Positions 1 through 11,281 are shown, counted from the stretch's first letter. The stretch: 64,000 bases of DNA from Leuctra nigra (GCA_934045905.1 OW203763.1:19536948-19600947); one strand, 5' to 3'. Notes: generated from the letters alone by a model not told the origin. Numbers and translations: made by a program.

Positions 1-945
1 CTCTTCATATGTCCGTACCATCTTAGCCTCTCTTTTCCAAGTTTAAATCTAAGAGATTCCACTTCTAGGTCTTTTCTAATCTTTGCACTCCTCACCTTGT
101 CCATCTTCGTCACTCCTGCCACACTTCTCAGGAACTTCATTTCTGCAGCCTGCATCTTCATTTCTTCTTTCCCTCCCATTGGCCAAGTTACTGCTGCATA
201 TATTAAGATTGGTACAAAGTAGGTTTTGTACAGTAATATCTTACACCTCTGTGGTACATCTTCATTCCATAGTAGCTTCCTTACACTCTGGTAAAACACT
301 TCTGCTGCTCTCACCCTCCTCTCGATCTCCCTGTCCACCTTTCCATCCTTTGCCAATACACTACCTAGATATTTAAACTCGTCTTTTTCCGTAAGTTCCT
401 CTCCTCGCATCTGCATCCGGCACCGTGTCTTCTGTTGCCTTTCCATAACCATGGTTTCGCTTTTTTCTCTACTGATTTCTAGTCCATATTTTGCTGTCAC
501 TTCTTCCCACCTGTTGAGTTTCTCTTGCAACTCTTCCTCGGTCTCTGCCCACACAAGAACGTCGTCTGCATATATGAGTGTGCGGGTGTCCTCTTGGTCC
601 TCCGGCTCAACCTCTCTCAGCATCTCATCCATTACTACTGTAAATAATGTTGGTGACAATACACTCCCTTGCTTCAGTCCCTCCCTCACTTCGAACCAGT
701 CCGTTTTTCCCACTCCCGTCTGCACGCAACTACTGTTCTTCTTATACATACTTTGGATTCTTTGTATCACTCCACTGTCCACACCCTTCTTCTCTAGGCA
801 CCGCCACACTTCTTCTCTTGGCATTCTGTCGTACGCCTTTACCAGGTCCAGAAATATCATTCTCATCCCGTTCCCTTTCTCCCATCGGTCTTCCATGATT
901 TGTCTCACTGCTAATACACTGCTAATTGCATGATCACTGTCACCA
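1..945 (-). mobile_element. Non-LTR retrotransposon (LINE) reverse-transcriptase fragment
   Basis: Reading the minus strand from about 945 down to the window edge gives a continuous reverse-transcriptase frame. It starts with DHAISSVLAVRQIMEDRW, then shows the catalytic-core motifs FLDLVKAYDRMPREEVW, GLKQGSVLSPTLF and the metal-binding YADD in LIYADDVLVWAE. After the core comes the C-terminal region typical of insect LINEs (RRVRAAEVFYQSVRKLLW, then RFKLGKERLRWYGHM). The copy is 5'-truncated near 945, where LINE-like sequence stops, and its 3' end lies outside the window. I saw no stop codon in the parts I translated, so it may be fairly young. The same family recurs as a 3' fragment at 43062-43560. 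Clade assignment (RTE/Jockey-like) is uncertain. Confidence 0.85.
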
Positions 946-1118
946 ATACTAATTAACGAAACAAAAAATTAAAAATATACCAAGCAAGTACGTACCTACG
1001 TTTGTATTTTATTTAATCATGATTAAAATTTCAAATTATTTGGTCAACCCATTTCGTCTCAAATCGTATCAAAAAATGTGCCTGCAAAAAGCAGCAAAAT
1101 CGTTTGGGCTTGCATCAC

Positions 1119-1392
1119 CTTAAGAAAAATAGTAAAATAAATACCCATGTAAACGTACCAATTGTCACCATTTTCTACACGCCAGTAAGCGGAATTTTTC
1201 AGCATATTGTACGCTATTTCTTGATAGCTGGCATCAGCTTTAGCGTTATCGTAGTACGTATTGATAGTAATGTCGCTTGACAGGTCAGAAAAGCTGTCGG
1301 GAGTTGTACGCAGACCGCCAGAGTCCAGTAGGTAGACAGTCGAGCTTTTGTCAGATGCAAACGTAATTCTTTGGCCATGCATCTTCAAATAC
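1119..1392 (-). CDS. Downstream exon of the repeat-protein gene (C-terminal region)
   Basis: Acceptor CCTTGTAG ends at 1393 and the exon opens with G completing an AAG codon left by the exon at 2467-2732 (phase 2). It reads YLKMHGQRITFASDKSS and continues through VYLLDSGGLRTTPDSFSDL to NGDNWYVYMG. The low end is uncertain: possible donors are GTATTT (exon end 1145) or GTGATG (exon end 1119). The frame stays open to a stop at 1059. The sequence is non-repetitive and looks like a folded domain rich in beta-strand residues, continuous with the previous exon. I do not recognise the family. Further exons would have to lie beyond the left edge, past the LINE. Confidence 0.5.
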
Positions 1393-2466
1393 CTACAAGG
1401 GAAGTTGCATGTTATTAACATGTAGTATGAACGTTGAAAACTTCCATGGGATGGGTTTGGTATATATCTTAACTGGGAAAAGATCATGGAGGTGAAAGAA
1501 AATCAAGAATACAAGAAAGCGAGAGGAAATCAGTGCTAGTAAACGGAGGAATGCTGAAAAAGAGGAGTACATTCAAGGTCATAGAACATTTGTCTAGTAA
1601 TTAGTAACATAATTCCTAGTTCAGCTAAGGCGAATGAAATCTGGATTCGATTTTACTTTTAAACCCATTATTTGATGAACACCTGAGTTAGCTCAACATG
1701 GAGTCCAGAACCATTTGTATTGTCAGAATCATGGTCTCTATGATTAGTTCCGGACTCCTGCCTACAACGGCATAGAATAAATTATTGATGAAAAACAATA
1801 TTATAGTACCTTCTAGGCTTATATTATAATATTATCCTTCTCCCAGTTCTAAGGGTTGGGTCAGAGAGTGGCTACTGGCTAGAGCCATTAACTAGGGCCT
1901 ACGACTTTCTAAGCTAGCTGGATCTTCCACATCTTCTTTCTCCTCCACCAGCATCTTCCACTTCATCCCATCTTCGTCTACTTCTTTCCAGTATTACAGC
2001 TTCTCTCCCACATCCTCTCCTCTGCAAGAAGAGTCTTTCCACATCTCTCTGGGTCTTCCCACCCTCCTATCACTAGGCATCACAGCTGCTCTTTCCCCAT
2101 CTTGAGTGGCAATCTCTTGGGGAGTCCTTCAAACAACTTGGCTTTCCCTACACGGTTTACGCACTCTCATTCTTTCATGAGCACATATTCTGCTTATAAA
2201 ATTATAATCCATAAAGATCATAAGGTTTATAGATTTTATCTCATTTTCAAAAAAGCAATAATAAAATAAAATTACAATAAGTTATGTTTTTCGTTAGAGG
2301 GAAAACAAAGAAATTGCTATCAAAAAAGAAAAGGGAATACTTGCCATTGAGAAATGAACAAATGATGTTCCTTAAACTAAATAATCTCAGCGTATACCAC
2401 ACTTAAAGAACTAACTAATAATTATTGTAAGATTCAAGATCTTGAACAACATAGAGATACACTTAC
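1393..2466 (-). other. Intron with an old LINE remnant
   Basis: This is the stretch between the two C-terminal exons of the repeat-protein gene. At about 1925-2180 the minus strand carries a decayed match to the 3' end of a LINE: fragments such as VGRPREMWKDSS and KEVDEDGMKWKMLVEEKE resemble the conserved GRPRDRW tail seen at 43062-43560, interrupted by stops. The rest is AT-rich with nothing else I can support. Confidence 0.45.
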
Positions 2467-2732
2467 TTTTGGATCCCGGATGGCTGGTCATAAACTAGGC
2501 ACTCCACTTTATTCCCATTCTGCATTACCTTGCCATTGGGATGAACAAAGGCGATGCTCGTACCAGAAGCACTGACTGACATGACGTTGTGGCTGGTAAA
2601 GTTTACGATTCGAATCGCTCGATCGACAGTCATGTCGAGGCGAATGTTGTTGCCCATTGTGAAGCTCATCGTGCCATGTGGCGTAACAATGGCAGCCAAA
2701 GATTTTACAAAGTTGGGGGTATGACGCGGTAC
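2467..2732 (-). CDS. Exon of the repeat-protein gene (start of non-repetitive C-terminal region)
   Basis: Acceptor TGTTGCAG ends at 2733 and donor GTAAGT starts at 2466, both canonical. The phase-0 acceptor fits the phase-0 donor of the giant exon (3876) and the phase-2 donor fits the next exon (1392), so the three exons splice in frame. The product reads VPRHTPNFVKSLAAIV, then TPHGTMSFTMGNNIRLDMTV and SASGTSIAFVHPNGKVMQNG. The repeated pattern of glycine turns between short hydrophobic strands suggests an all-beta domain. It shares no repeat character with the giant exon, so the gene is a fusion of a disordered repeat arm and a compact C-terminal module. Function unknown. Confidence 0.6.
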
Positions 2733-3875
2733 CTGCAACATATTCCATTGTGCATGATTAGTGTGTAGATGAGAGAGGAGACTCTGTAATTTCATGTTTT
2801 AGCACCCACAAAACAATGCAGTTTAATGACGAATTATCAAAATTTGAGGGTGGTTAAGCCATCCACCCATTCTTCATAAACTATACAAGGCCTCGTGGAA
2901 GTCTGTAGTGTGAAAAGTGGGGCTTAAAACTTTGCGGGAATGAATACATTAATTTTCAAAATTAAAAACGTTGAAATTGTACGGTTCAAAGATATTGTTA
3001 AAAAGATCCAGCGAATTTATAATCACTTATTGAATGATAAAATGCCCTCCCAACCCTTTGAATGAAGTACCTTGTTTACTAACATCGTAATAATTTAGTT
3101 AAATGTGGTAATTGCTCGAATAGCCTTATAAGCGGCCCCAAGTTAAAAAATTATGCAACACAGACAGATTCTAATTGATACTGCAGGCAGTCGGGGTAGG
3201 TATGTTCTCCTCGAAAACGCCAATTGTGACCACAACTTTGTCCGAACATATGACACTGATAAAAGTAATTATGGAGCTTGATACTTCAAATGGGTCTTAG
3301 TTTCCATGAATGTCAGATTGGCATGGGGAGTTGTTGAGGAATGCAACTGAGCCCACGTTTAGCAGTTTTGCATGTTACAGTTTGCAGGATAGAAATGTCT
3401 CTCCACAGTTTGAGTGGAATAAGGACTTGAGATAGGTACTGAGCTACAGAAGTGAAATGAGTGGGAAAAGTGATTCTCGAGAAACAGTGTGCAGTAAAAT
3501 ATTCCCTAAATTCTTTGACAAGTCTTAAAATATTAAATCTACATTTTTCAAACCATTAAAACATTACTACTAGAGTCTGAGTCAACTAATGATGATACCT
3601 GTTTAGCATGGGCCGGACTATCCCTGGCCATGCTAATGTATGTCATTGTCATGGAAGGTATTGTCATTAGCTGACTCGGACTCTAGTGATAAAACTTGCA
3701 TCACAGAGTTTGCTGTTAAAAAACATCTTTAAGTTTTACCAATAGGGCAACCAATAGTGATTTACGGAGTTTGTCCGTGGGACAATAAGTACGAAACGCT
3801 GTTCTGGAAAACAAAATCCTGCTGATTAACAATATAATATGCTGATACAATTAAACTTATTATCTTTTGGCCTAC
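2733..3875 (-). other. Intron of the repeat-protein gene, repeat-bearing
   Basis: About 2870-3095 is a dispersed repeat that recurs, diverged, at 51758-51950. Shared blocks include CCTCGTGGAAGTCTG and GTGGGGCTTAAAAC. A compact palindromic element lies at 3569-3687. No coding segment is supported. Confidence 0.5.
3569..3687. mobile_element. Small palindromic MITE-like element
   Basis: The outer arms are ACTAGAGTCTGAGTCA at 3569 and TGACTCGGACTCTAGT ending at 3687, with the inverted match extending about 30 bp. An inner palindrome, TTAGCATGGGCCGG facing CCTGGCCATGCTAA, sits in the centre. The same inner core occurs in the elements at 11699-11861 and 12108-12170 and, degraded, near 38240 and 43640, so this looks like a short non-autonomous DNA transposon family. 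Confidence 0.6.
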
Positions 3876-6800
3876 CTTGTTCTTGAAACTCTCGCCACCC
3901 TCATTGCGCGGCAGTTTGTTCACATCCGGCAAATATTCCGGAGTATCCAATCTCTCAGGATACAACACAGGATAGTTTCGCGGTCGGCGAAACATATCAC
4001 CATCATCATCTTCAGTACCCCTGAAGACACTATCATCAAACTGAGCGTAGACAGAGGTCTGTGCCAACGTAGTTTCACCTTCAACTTTGGATTGAGAGTA
4101 TTGATATAGATTACCCCAACCATTCTTGCGGATGATAGAATTGCCGTGTACGATCACGTTACCCTTTGGAACAAAAGATACTGGTACGAGAGCATATTTA
4201 GTATTGTCTTCGCAACTAGGGGTATCTGGTCGAAGATTGCCTCCGATGCCGGCGTAACGTTCCTTCCTGGAAGACTCTTGACGAGGAATGCCTCCCAAGC
4301 CGGCGTAACGTTCATTCCTACGAGTCTCTTGACGAGGATCACCTCCCATGCCGGCATAACGTTCATTCGGAGGAGACTCTTGACGAGGATAGCCTCCCAA
4401 GCTGGCGTAATTTTCATTCCTAGGAGTATCTTGACTATAAACCCATCCAGGACCACCGTTACGTTCAATCCCACGAGTATCTTGACGAGTCGAAGCTCCA
4501 GTGCTGGCGTAATTTTCATTCCTAGGAGTATCTCGACTATAAACCCATCCAGGACCACCGTTACGTTCAATCCCACGAGTATCTTGACGAGTCGAAGCTC
4601 CAGTGCTGGCGTAATGTTCATTCCTAGGAGTATCTTGACTATAAACCCATCCAGGACCACCGTTACGTTCAATCTCAGGAGTATCTTGACGAGTCGAAGC
4701 TCCAGTGCTGGCGTAATGTTCATTCCTAGGAGTATCTTGACTATAAACCCATCCAGGACCACCGTTACGTTCAATCCCACGAGTATCTTGACGAGTCGAA
4801 GCTCCAGTGCTGGCGTAATTTTCATTCCTAGGAGTATCTTGACTATAAACCCATCCAGGACCACCGTTATGTTCAATCTCAGGAGTATCTTGACGAGTCG
4901 AAGCTCCAGTGCTGGAGTAATGTTCATTCCTAGGAGTATCTTGACTATAAACCCATCCAGGACCACCGTTACGTTCAATCCCACGAGTATCTTGACGAGT
5001 CGAAGCTCCAGTGCTGGCGTAATTTTCATTCCTAGGAGTATCTTGACTATAAACCCATCCAGGACCACCGTTACGTTCAATCTCAGGAGTATCTTGACGA
5101 GTCGAAGCTCCAGTGCTGGCGTAATGTTCATTCCTAGGAGTATCTTGACTATAAACCCATCCAGGACCACCGTTATGTTCAATCTCAGGAGTATCTTGAC
5201 GAGTCGAAGCTCCAGTGCTGGCGTAATGTTCATTCCTAGGAGTATCTTGACTATAAACCCATCCAGGACCACCGTTACGTTCAATCTCAGGAGTATCTTG
5301 ACGAGTCGAAGCTCCAGTGCTGGCGTAATGTTCATTCCTAGGAGTATCTCGACTATAAACCCATCCAGGACCACCGTTACGTTCAATCTCAGGAGTATCT
5401 TGACGAGTCGAAGCTCCAGTGCTGGCGTAATGTTCATTCCTAGGAGTATCTCGACTATAAACCCATCCAGGACCACCGTTACGTTCAATCTCAGGAGTAT
5501 CTTGACGAGTCGAAGCTCCAGTGCTGGCGTAATGTTCATTCCTAGGAGTATCTTGACTATAAACCCATCCAGGACCACCGTTACGTTCAATCTCAGGAGT
5601 ATCTTGACGAGTCGAAGCTCCAGTGATGGCGTTATGTTCATTCCTAGGAGTATCTTGACTATAAACCCATCCAGGACCACCGTTACGTTCAATCTCAGGA
5701 GTATCTTGACGAGTCGAAGCTCCAGTGCTGGCGTAATGTTCATTCCTAGGAGTATCTTGACTATAAACCCATCCAGGACCACCGTTACGTTCAATCTCAG
5801 GAGTATCTTGACGAGTCGAAGCTCCAGTGCTGGCGTAATGTTCATTCCTAGGAGTATCTTGACTATAAACCCATCCAGGACCACCGTTACGTTCAATCTC
5901 AGGAGTATCTTGACGAGTCGAAGCTCCAGTGCTGGCGTAATGTTCATTCCTAGGAGTATCTTGACTATAAACCCATCCAGGACCACCGTTACGTTCAATC
6001 TCAGGAGTATCTTCACGAGTCGAAGCTCCAGTGCTGGCGTAATGTTCAATCCTAGGAGTATCTTGACTGTAAACCCATCCAGGACCACCGTTACGTTCAA
6101 TCTCAGGAGTATCTTTACAAGTCGAAGCTCCAGTGCTGGTGTAATGTTCATTCCTAGGAGTATCTTGACTATAAACCCATCCAGGACCACCGTTACGTTC
6201 AATCTCAGGAGTATCTTGACGAGTCGAAGCTCCAGTGCTGGTGTAATGTTCATTCCTAGGAGTATCTTGACTATAAACCCATCCAGGACCACCGTTACGT
6301 TCAATCTCAGGAGTATCTTGACGAGTCGAAGCTCCAGTGCTGGCGTAATGTTCATTCCTAGGAGTATCTTGACTATAAACCCATCCAGGACCACCGTTAC
6401 GTTCAATCTCAGGAGTATCTTGACAAGTCGAAGCTCCAGTGCTGGCGTTGTGTTTAATCCTAGGAGTATCTTGATTATAAACCCATCCAGGACCACCGTT
6501 ACGTTCAATCTCAGGAGTATCTTGACAAGTCGAAGCTTCAGTGCTGGCGTTGTGTTCAATCCTAGGAGTATCTTGACTATAAACCCATCCAGGACCACCG
6601 TTACGTTCAATCTCACGAGTATCCTGACGAGTCGAAGCTCCAGTGCTGGCGTAGAGCTCGTTTCTAGGAGTATCTAAACCAGGATAGCTTCCATTGTTGG
6701 TATAACGTTCGTTCCTGGGCGGCTCTTGACGAGGATCACCTACAGTATCGACATAATATTCGAGTAAAGGAGGCTCTTGAGAAGGACCGCCTGTAATTCC

Positions 6801-8621
6801 GGCGTTACATTCGTTCCTCGAAGTTTCTCGACGATGATTGCCTCCAATTTCGGCGTAATGTTCATTTCTGGGAGTTTCTTGACAAGGATCATCTCCAATA
6901 ATGGCGTTACATTCGTTCCTGGTAGTCTCTTGACAAGAATCACCTCCGATGTCGGTGAGATCTTTGTTCCCGGGAGTCTCTTCACTTCCAATATTAGTGT
7001 GAGGATTGTTCCTAGTTGTCCCTTCACAAGGATCATCTCTGATATCGGCATGATGTTCATTCCTAGGAGTCTCGTGATGATGATCGTTTCCAATATTAGC
7101 GTGATGTTCGTTCAAAGGAGTCTCTTCACAAGTCTGGCCTCCAATACTGGCATTACATTGATAATCAGGAGTCTCGTGATGACCCTCATCTCCAGAACAG
7201 GTGAGATAATGGTGCTTCTTACTTTCGTGTTTACGTTTGCCCGTAACTGGATTATAAGACAAATGAACTTCCTCCATATGCGTGCGAGCCAACTCATTCC
7301 CAAAAGCAGACTCCTGACGAACTCCGTAATTATCATTATAAGGGCTTGCATCTGGCATCGATGTGGCCAATACATCATCACCAGCTCCATACATCACGGG
7401 AAGTACTCCGTTATGCTCGTGGTAATAAGGCAGCTGCATAGAACCTGACACATTATGAGCTGCTAATGTTTCCATGTTGTTTGGGTAATAGGGGTTATAA
7501 TAATAGGGCACCCCTGGGACCATTACACCAGAGACAGTTTGCCCTGTGAATACTTGAGGACAACAGTACTGTTGCAGTCCATTGTTTGCTGGGTCAGACA
7601 CATCTACCCTGTCTGTGAAGTCTACAGTATTTTGGTTGTAAATATCTGCACAAGATGTAACCAGGTCTGGCTGCGATGGGTTCATAGCATCTTTACAGCG
7701 AGGTACGAAGATAGCCGCTGACATTGTAAATTTACTATTCTGAGGATTTTTCGGTGGCACATTAAAATCATCTCCCAAACAAGGTGTGAAGGGCTCCCCA
7801 ACAACCGGCTTTAAAGTAGCACGTGGCACTTCTTCGTTACAAGTAGCATCAGCAGGTGGTATCACTTCCTTACAGGTAGCATCAGCAGGTGGTATCACTT
7901 CCTTACAGGTAGTAGCAGCAGGTGGCACCTCTTCCATACAGGCAGTGTCAGCAGCTGGAATCTCTTCCTTACAGGCAGTATCGGCATGTGGCATCTCTTC
8001 CTTACATGCAGTATCATTAGGTGGCTCCACTTCCTTACAAGTAGCAACAGCAGGTGGCACCTCTTCCTTACAGGCAGCATCAGCTGGTGACATCTCTTCC
8101 TTCCAGGGAGTATCAGCAGGTGGAATCTCTTCCTTACAAGTAGCATCAGCAGGTGGCACCGGTTCCTTACATGCAGGAGCAGCAAGTGGCCTCTCCTTAC
8201 TTGCAGTATCAGCAGGTGGCCTCTCTTCCTTATAGGCAGTGCCAGCAAGGGGCCTCTCTTCCTTACATGCAGTAGCAGCAGATGTCATCTCTTCCATACA
8301 GGCAGTATCGGCATGTGGCATCTCTTCCTTACATGCAGTATCAGCAGGTACATTCTCTTCCATACAGGCAGTATCAGCTGGTGTCATCTCTACCTTACAA
8401 TTAGCATCAGCAGGTGGCACCTCTTCCTTAATCACATCTTCCTTAATGTTGGAGGTTTCTAGACAAGTTGCAAGCTTCAATAGATCTGGATCAACAACAA
8501 TTCCTTGGTTCTCGGGAGTAAAGGACTGCGATGGGGATTCATCGTCCTCCACATCTGATTCGGACGATACTTCATCATCAAGCATAGTCAGCTCCAGGGG
8601 CAAAGGTTTTGAGTAGGACAT
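3876..8621 (-). CDS. Giant exon encoding a highly repetitive low-complexity protein
   Basis: This single exon gives 1,582 codons. The acceptor is a strong pyrimidine tract followed by TTTAG (exon begins 8640). The first ATG, in context GCCAGGATGT, is at 8621, and donor AAG|GTAGGC lies at 3875 in phase 0. In order: an acidic N-terminus with a Ser/Asp/Glu cluster (residues about 10-30); 18 tandem 11-residue units of the type EEMPHADTACK, mostly with one Cys each; a Tyr/Pro-rich stretch (VPYYYNPYYPNN); a basic patch GKRKHESKKHH; irregular 17-residue units of the type ETPRNEHYAEIGGDPCQ; 22 copies of a 34-residue unit built from two 17-mers (QDTPRNEHYASTGASTR and QDTPEIERNGGPGWVYS); four more 17-mers; and a unique tail. 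I see no signal peptide or membrane segment. The protein is probably disordered and polar. It splices onto exons 2467-2732 and 1119-1392. Function unknown; upstream 5' UTR exons are possible. It could be a scaffold or a structural or secreted repeat protein, but nothing visible decides. Confidence 0.7.
4450..6650 (-). repeat. 102-bp coding minisatellite (22 copies of GGPGWVY unit)
   Basis: The DNA repeats with a 102-bp period from about 4450 to 6650. There are 22 units counted by the GGPGWVY heptad, nearly identical in the middle and more varied at both edges. Edge variants include RIEHN, NQDTPRIKHN, DTRGIER and ENYASLGG. Because 102 is a multiple of three, length changes in whole units keep the frame. 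Each unit is two diverged 51-bp halves, matching the 17-residue monomers that flank the array on both sides. This is a higher-order dimer amplified from a monomer repeat, probably by unequal exchange or gene conversion. Confidence 0.9.
7805..8440 (-). repeat. 33-bp coding repeat, 18 copies (11-residue Cys repeats)
   Basis: In the N-terminal third of the giant exon, 18 consecutive 11-residue units can be laid out, such as EEVPPADANCK, EEMPHADTACM and EVIPPADATCK. One unit is short by one residue. A cysteine is the usual tenth residue and is replaced in a few units (TAYK, TASK, TPWK). The units are less homogeneous than the 34-residue array, so this tract is older or less often homogenised. Confidence 0.85.
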
Positions 8622-8662
8622 CCTGGCCTTGATCCAATGTCTAAAGAGAAAGAGAGAGAAAG

Positions 8663-8973
8663 ATGTCAATCACTGAACAGGTATGGCTGAATGGTAACGC
8701 TCTGAACTTGTATTCTGGAGGCCCGGGTTCGATTCCCGCGGCCGTCCTTCCTGACTAAGGTTTTTTTCGTGGTATTCCCTCAGTCGAGAGGCACATGCTG
8801 GGAAGGTACCCTACTAATAGGCTACGACCACCTTCTTCTCACCTACTATCCTTACCTATTCTTCACCATCATCTCCCAATCATCATCATAACCATTCATC
8901 CGTCGCCATTAGCCTCGCTGCAGAACAGTGCGACGTTAAACCCCAATTTAAAAAAAATTAAAATGTCAATCAC
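8663..8973 (+). mobile_element. tRNA-derived SINE with 11-bp target site duplication
   Basis: A perfect duplication ATGTCAATCAC lies at 8663-8673 and 8963-8973. Between them is a 289-bp element. Its head is tRNA-like: box A-like TGGCTGAATGGTAACGC at 8684 and box B-like GGTTCGATTCC near 8727. The body contains GGGAAGGTACCCTACTAATAG. The tail ends CAGTGCGACGTTAAACCCC followed by an A-rich run. Partial copies lie at 46550-46728 (reversed) and 56700-56815. The left duplication starts 23 bp upstream of the splice acceptor of the giant exon, so the SINE sits in the immediate 5' intron. Confidence 0.88.
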
Positions 8974-10694
8974 ACTAGTTATTTACTTTATTTTACAACA
9001 TATTTTTTCTAGCAAAATATTACAACATAGTCTACATAACCTTCACCTACAGGTTTTGATAAATCTACACAAAGGGGAACATTAGTAGGAAAATTTAGAA
9101 GAAAAAATTCTCCTTCATCAGATGATGAAGAAAATAAATAAATACCCAGATTAATACAATTTATCCTTCACAAAGTGGTCAAACATGTTGTTACGCATAC
9201 AGAACCATTATGAGTGATTTATTTCCGGCTCTAAGGACAGACTTGCAATCATTGCTTACGAACTGTTGAACAAGGCCACAACCCAATTTGGTGGAATCAA
9301 CTCAATGCTTTCAAAATGCATCTTTGTTTGTATTTGTGACTACAAAGAGACTTCAAAATAATGGGAAGTTTAGAGTCAAGCGTTCCAACGATAGGAAAAA
9401 TATTAAACCATGTTGAACATTGTCGCTGCCTGGTGGATGATCTTTTCACAGACGTCTGAAGATCGGAGAAACCAACACACCCATCGACCCAGACAGAGAC
9501 AAACTTATAATCATTGTATTTTAACACCTCATAAGGCTAGTTGTAAGTAGGTATAGGTAAGTATGAACAAAACAGAAGTTTAAAAACAATCAAAATCAAT
9601 TCCTCTGTATCGTCTTGTGCTTTACCTACTAAGAAAATTATCAAAATTATGTTTTATCATGATCAATACCGGTACTATCTAGGTAGTACATACCTTCCAT
9701 TGCCTAGCTTATGCTTCTGTTTTATGCTCCTGCTCTTTGAAACTTTTCAAACCTTTAAAGGTTTGGATATTAGGTACCTACTTGGCAACAAAAAGTGCAT
9801 TCCACTTTTTGTTGCTAAGTTGGGAATACGTATACATTGTGAGGTAGGATGCCGGTACCAGTGTGCGGACGGTCACCAGTGTGCATTATATAGGTAGGTA
9901 CCTACTCTAATTTTAAATTATTGGAATTAGGATAAGATGTATTTTTATTGTTTGAAGATTTCCTATAACTACCATAGGTACTTACGTAATAAAAAAAATC
10001 GAAATATCAAAATTCATATTTTTTCTTAAGATAAGAAACATATTTTAAATAACATGTAACCTACCTTATTTTTAATATGTTTTCATTGTTTGAAGGTTTC
10101 CTATAGAGCAGTAAGGCATATGAAACCTTCAAACAATGAAAGAGCATTATTTCTTAATTCCAAGCATTTGAAAGCGATTCCTTGAAAAAATAAAATAACG
10201 TTTCTGGTTCCATATGAGAATCAGTTCCATGAAATTCAGACAAAATTTCAATTTTTTTTTTTAAATCGTGTTTTGCAAAAAATTTTAACAATAATTTGAC
10301 TTGAAGATATCATTTATTTGAAAGACTGTAAATGGTTATAATAATTTAAGATTTGAAAGGCAATAAATTAAAAATTCAATTCAATTAATTATTTAAAGAA
10401 CCCTTACGGAACAGTTATGGAACCCAAATAATGTAAAATATAAATAAGGGTTCAGGTTCCACACACAAAAATTAATATGAGTTCCGGCCGGTTCAGGTAT
10501 AAAAATAATGGTTCTTTCAGTTCCGGTTCCAGTCCCCGATTCAAAGTAGAAGAAAAACACATTCAGATTGTTCACATAAACCACAGAGAAATATTCTATG
10601 AAGAAAAATCGTGTTTCACCAGTTGTGGACACATAACGTGGGTCAGAAAGTAGTGGCCTGTGAAATCTCCAGTTTTGGCCATAGAGATTTCTAC
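8974..10694. other. AT-rich spacer without a supported gene
   Basis: The stretch is strongly AT-rich. A local inverted pair of about 17 bp (TTCATTGTTTGAAGGTTTC at 10082 and GAAACCTTCAAACAATGAA ending at 10140) suggests another small hairpin element. The short open frames have no exon-like features. Confidence 0.5.
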
Positions 10695-10909
10695 GTACAC
10701 TCGGCACAATAAAAATTGATCGGTGAACAAATTTGAATGACTGCTGGTCATATTCCATAACAATCAATGCTTGTTATTTTCATTGAAATAAGGGGTCACG
10801 TACTAGAGTGAGACAAGGAGATTGCTTGGACTGACTTCTGATTGTGCGATCTAACATTTTTCAGTCAATCAGGTTTATTGAACATCAATTTTAGTTGTGC
10901 CTTGTGTAC
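10695..10909. mobile_element. Family-A MITE, copy 1 (diverged)
   Basis: The ends are GTACACTCGGC and GCCTTGTGTAC, with the family core GACTGCTGGTCAT, AGAGTGAGACAAGGAGAT and TGTGCGATC between them. It is the most decayed of the 215-220 bp copies. The family is defined by the copies at 21333-21549, 21926-22142, 31024-31240 and 40153-40372. Confidence 0.8.
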
Positions 10910-11281
10910 ATACCTATTTGTGTGGACGAGACGAAGGATTGGGAAGAAGTATATTAAAACAAATATAATTAAGGCCAGGTTAATACTAGAAAGACATAGA
11001 TCATGATGATGCCTATTATTGAAATCAATTAAGATTTTGTAAAATTATATATATATGTAGGTAGTAGACCTACCTAATTGAAACTTTATTTTTATTAAAA
11101 CTTTTGAACTTTTATTGCACAACTTTTTAATTGAAAACGAATGAAACATGAATTAATTCATGAATTCATGGATTAAACAAATTAATCATCAAGCATGAGT
11201 AGGTATCACAGTACCTAGGTATATTGAAATAGGGTCAAAATTCAGTGAAAAGGAGATCGTAAAGGTTTAAGTGGTTGCTAC

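Noticed and set aside
83..933. Plus-strand open frames at the left edge
   Set aside because: They are antisense shadows of the reverse-strand reverse transcriptase.
4154..6616. Second minus-strand frame of 820 codons in the same array
   Set aside because: Same cause; it ends as soon as the unique flanking sequence begins.
4450..6650. CRISPR-like array
   Set aside because: The whole 102-bp unit is repeated with no unique spacers, it is coding, and the genome is eukaryotic.
4146..6677. Plus-strand open frame of 843 codons antisense to the giant exon
   Set aside because: It exists only because a stop-free 102-bp unit repeats in frame. It has no splice or promoter signals, and the minus-strand frame is supported by flanking exons.
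8681..8750. Functional tRNA gene
   Set aside because: Box A and box B are present, but the acceptor and anticodon stems do not pair properly. The sequence is the head of a 289-bp SINE with target duplications.
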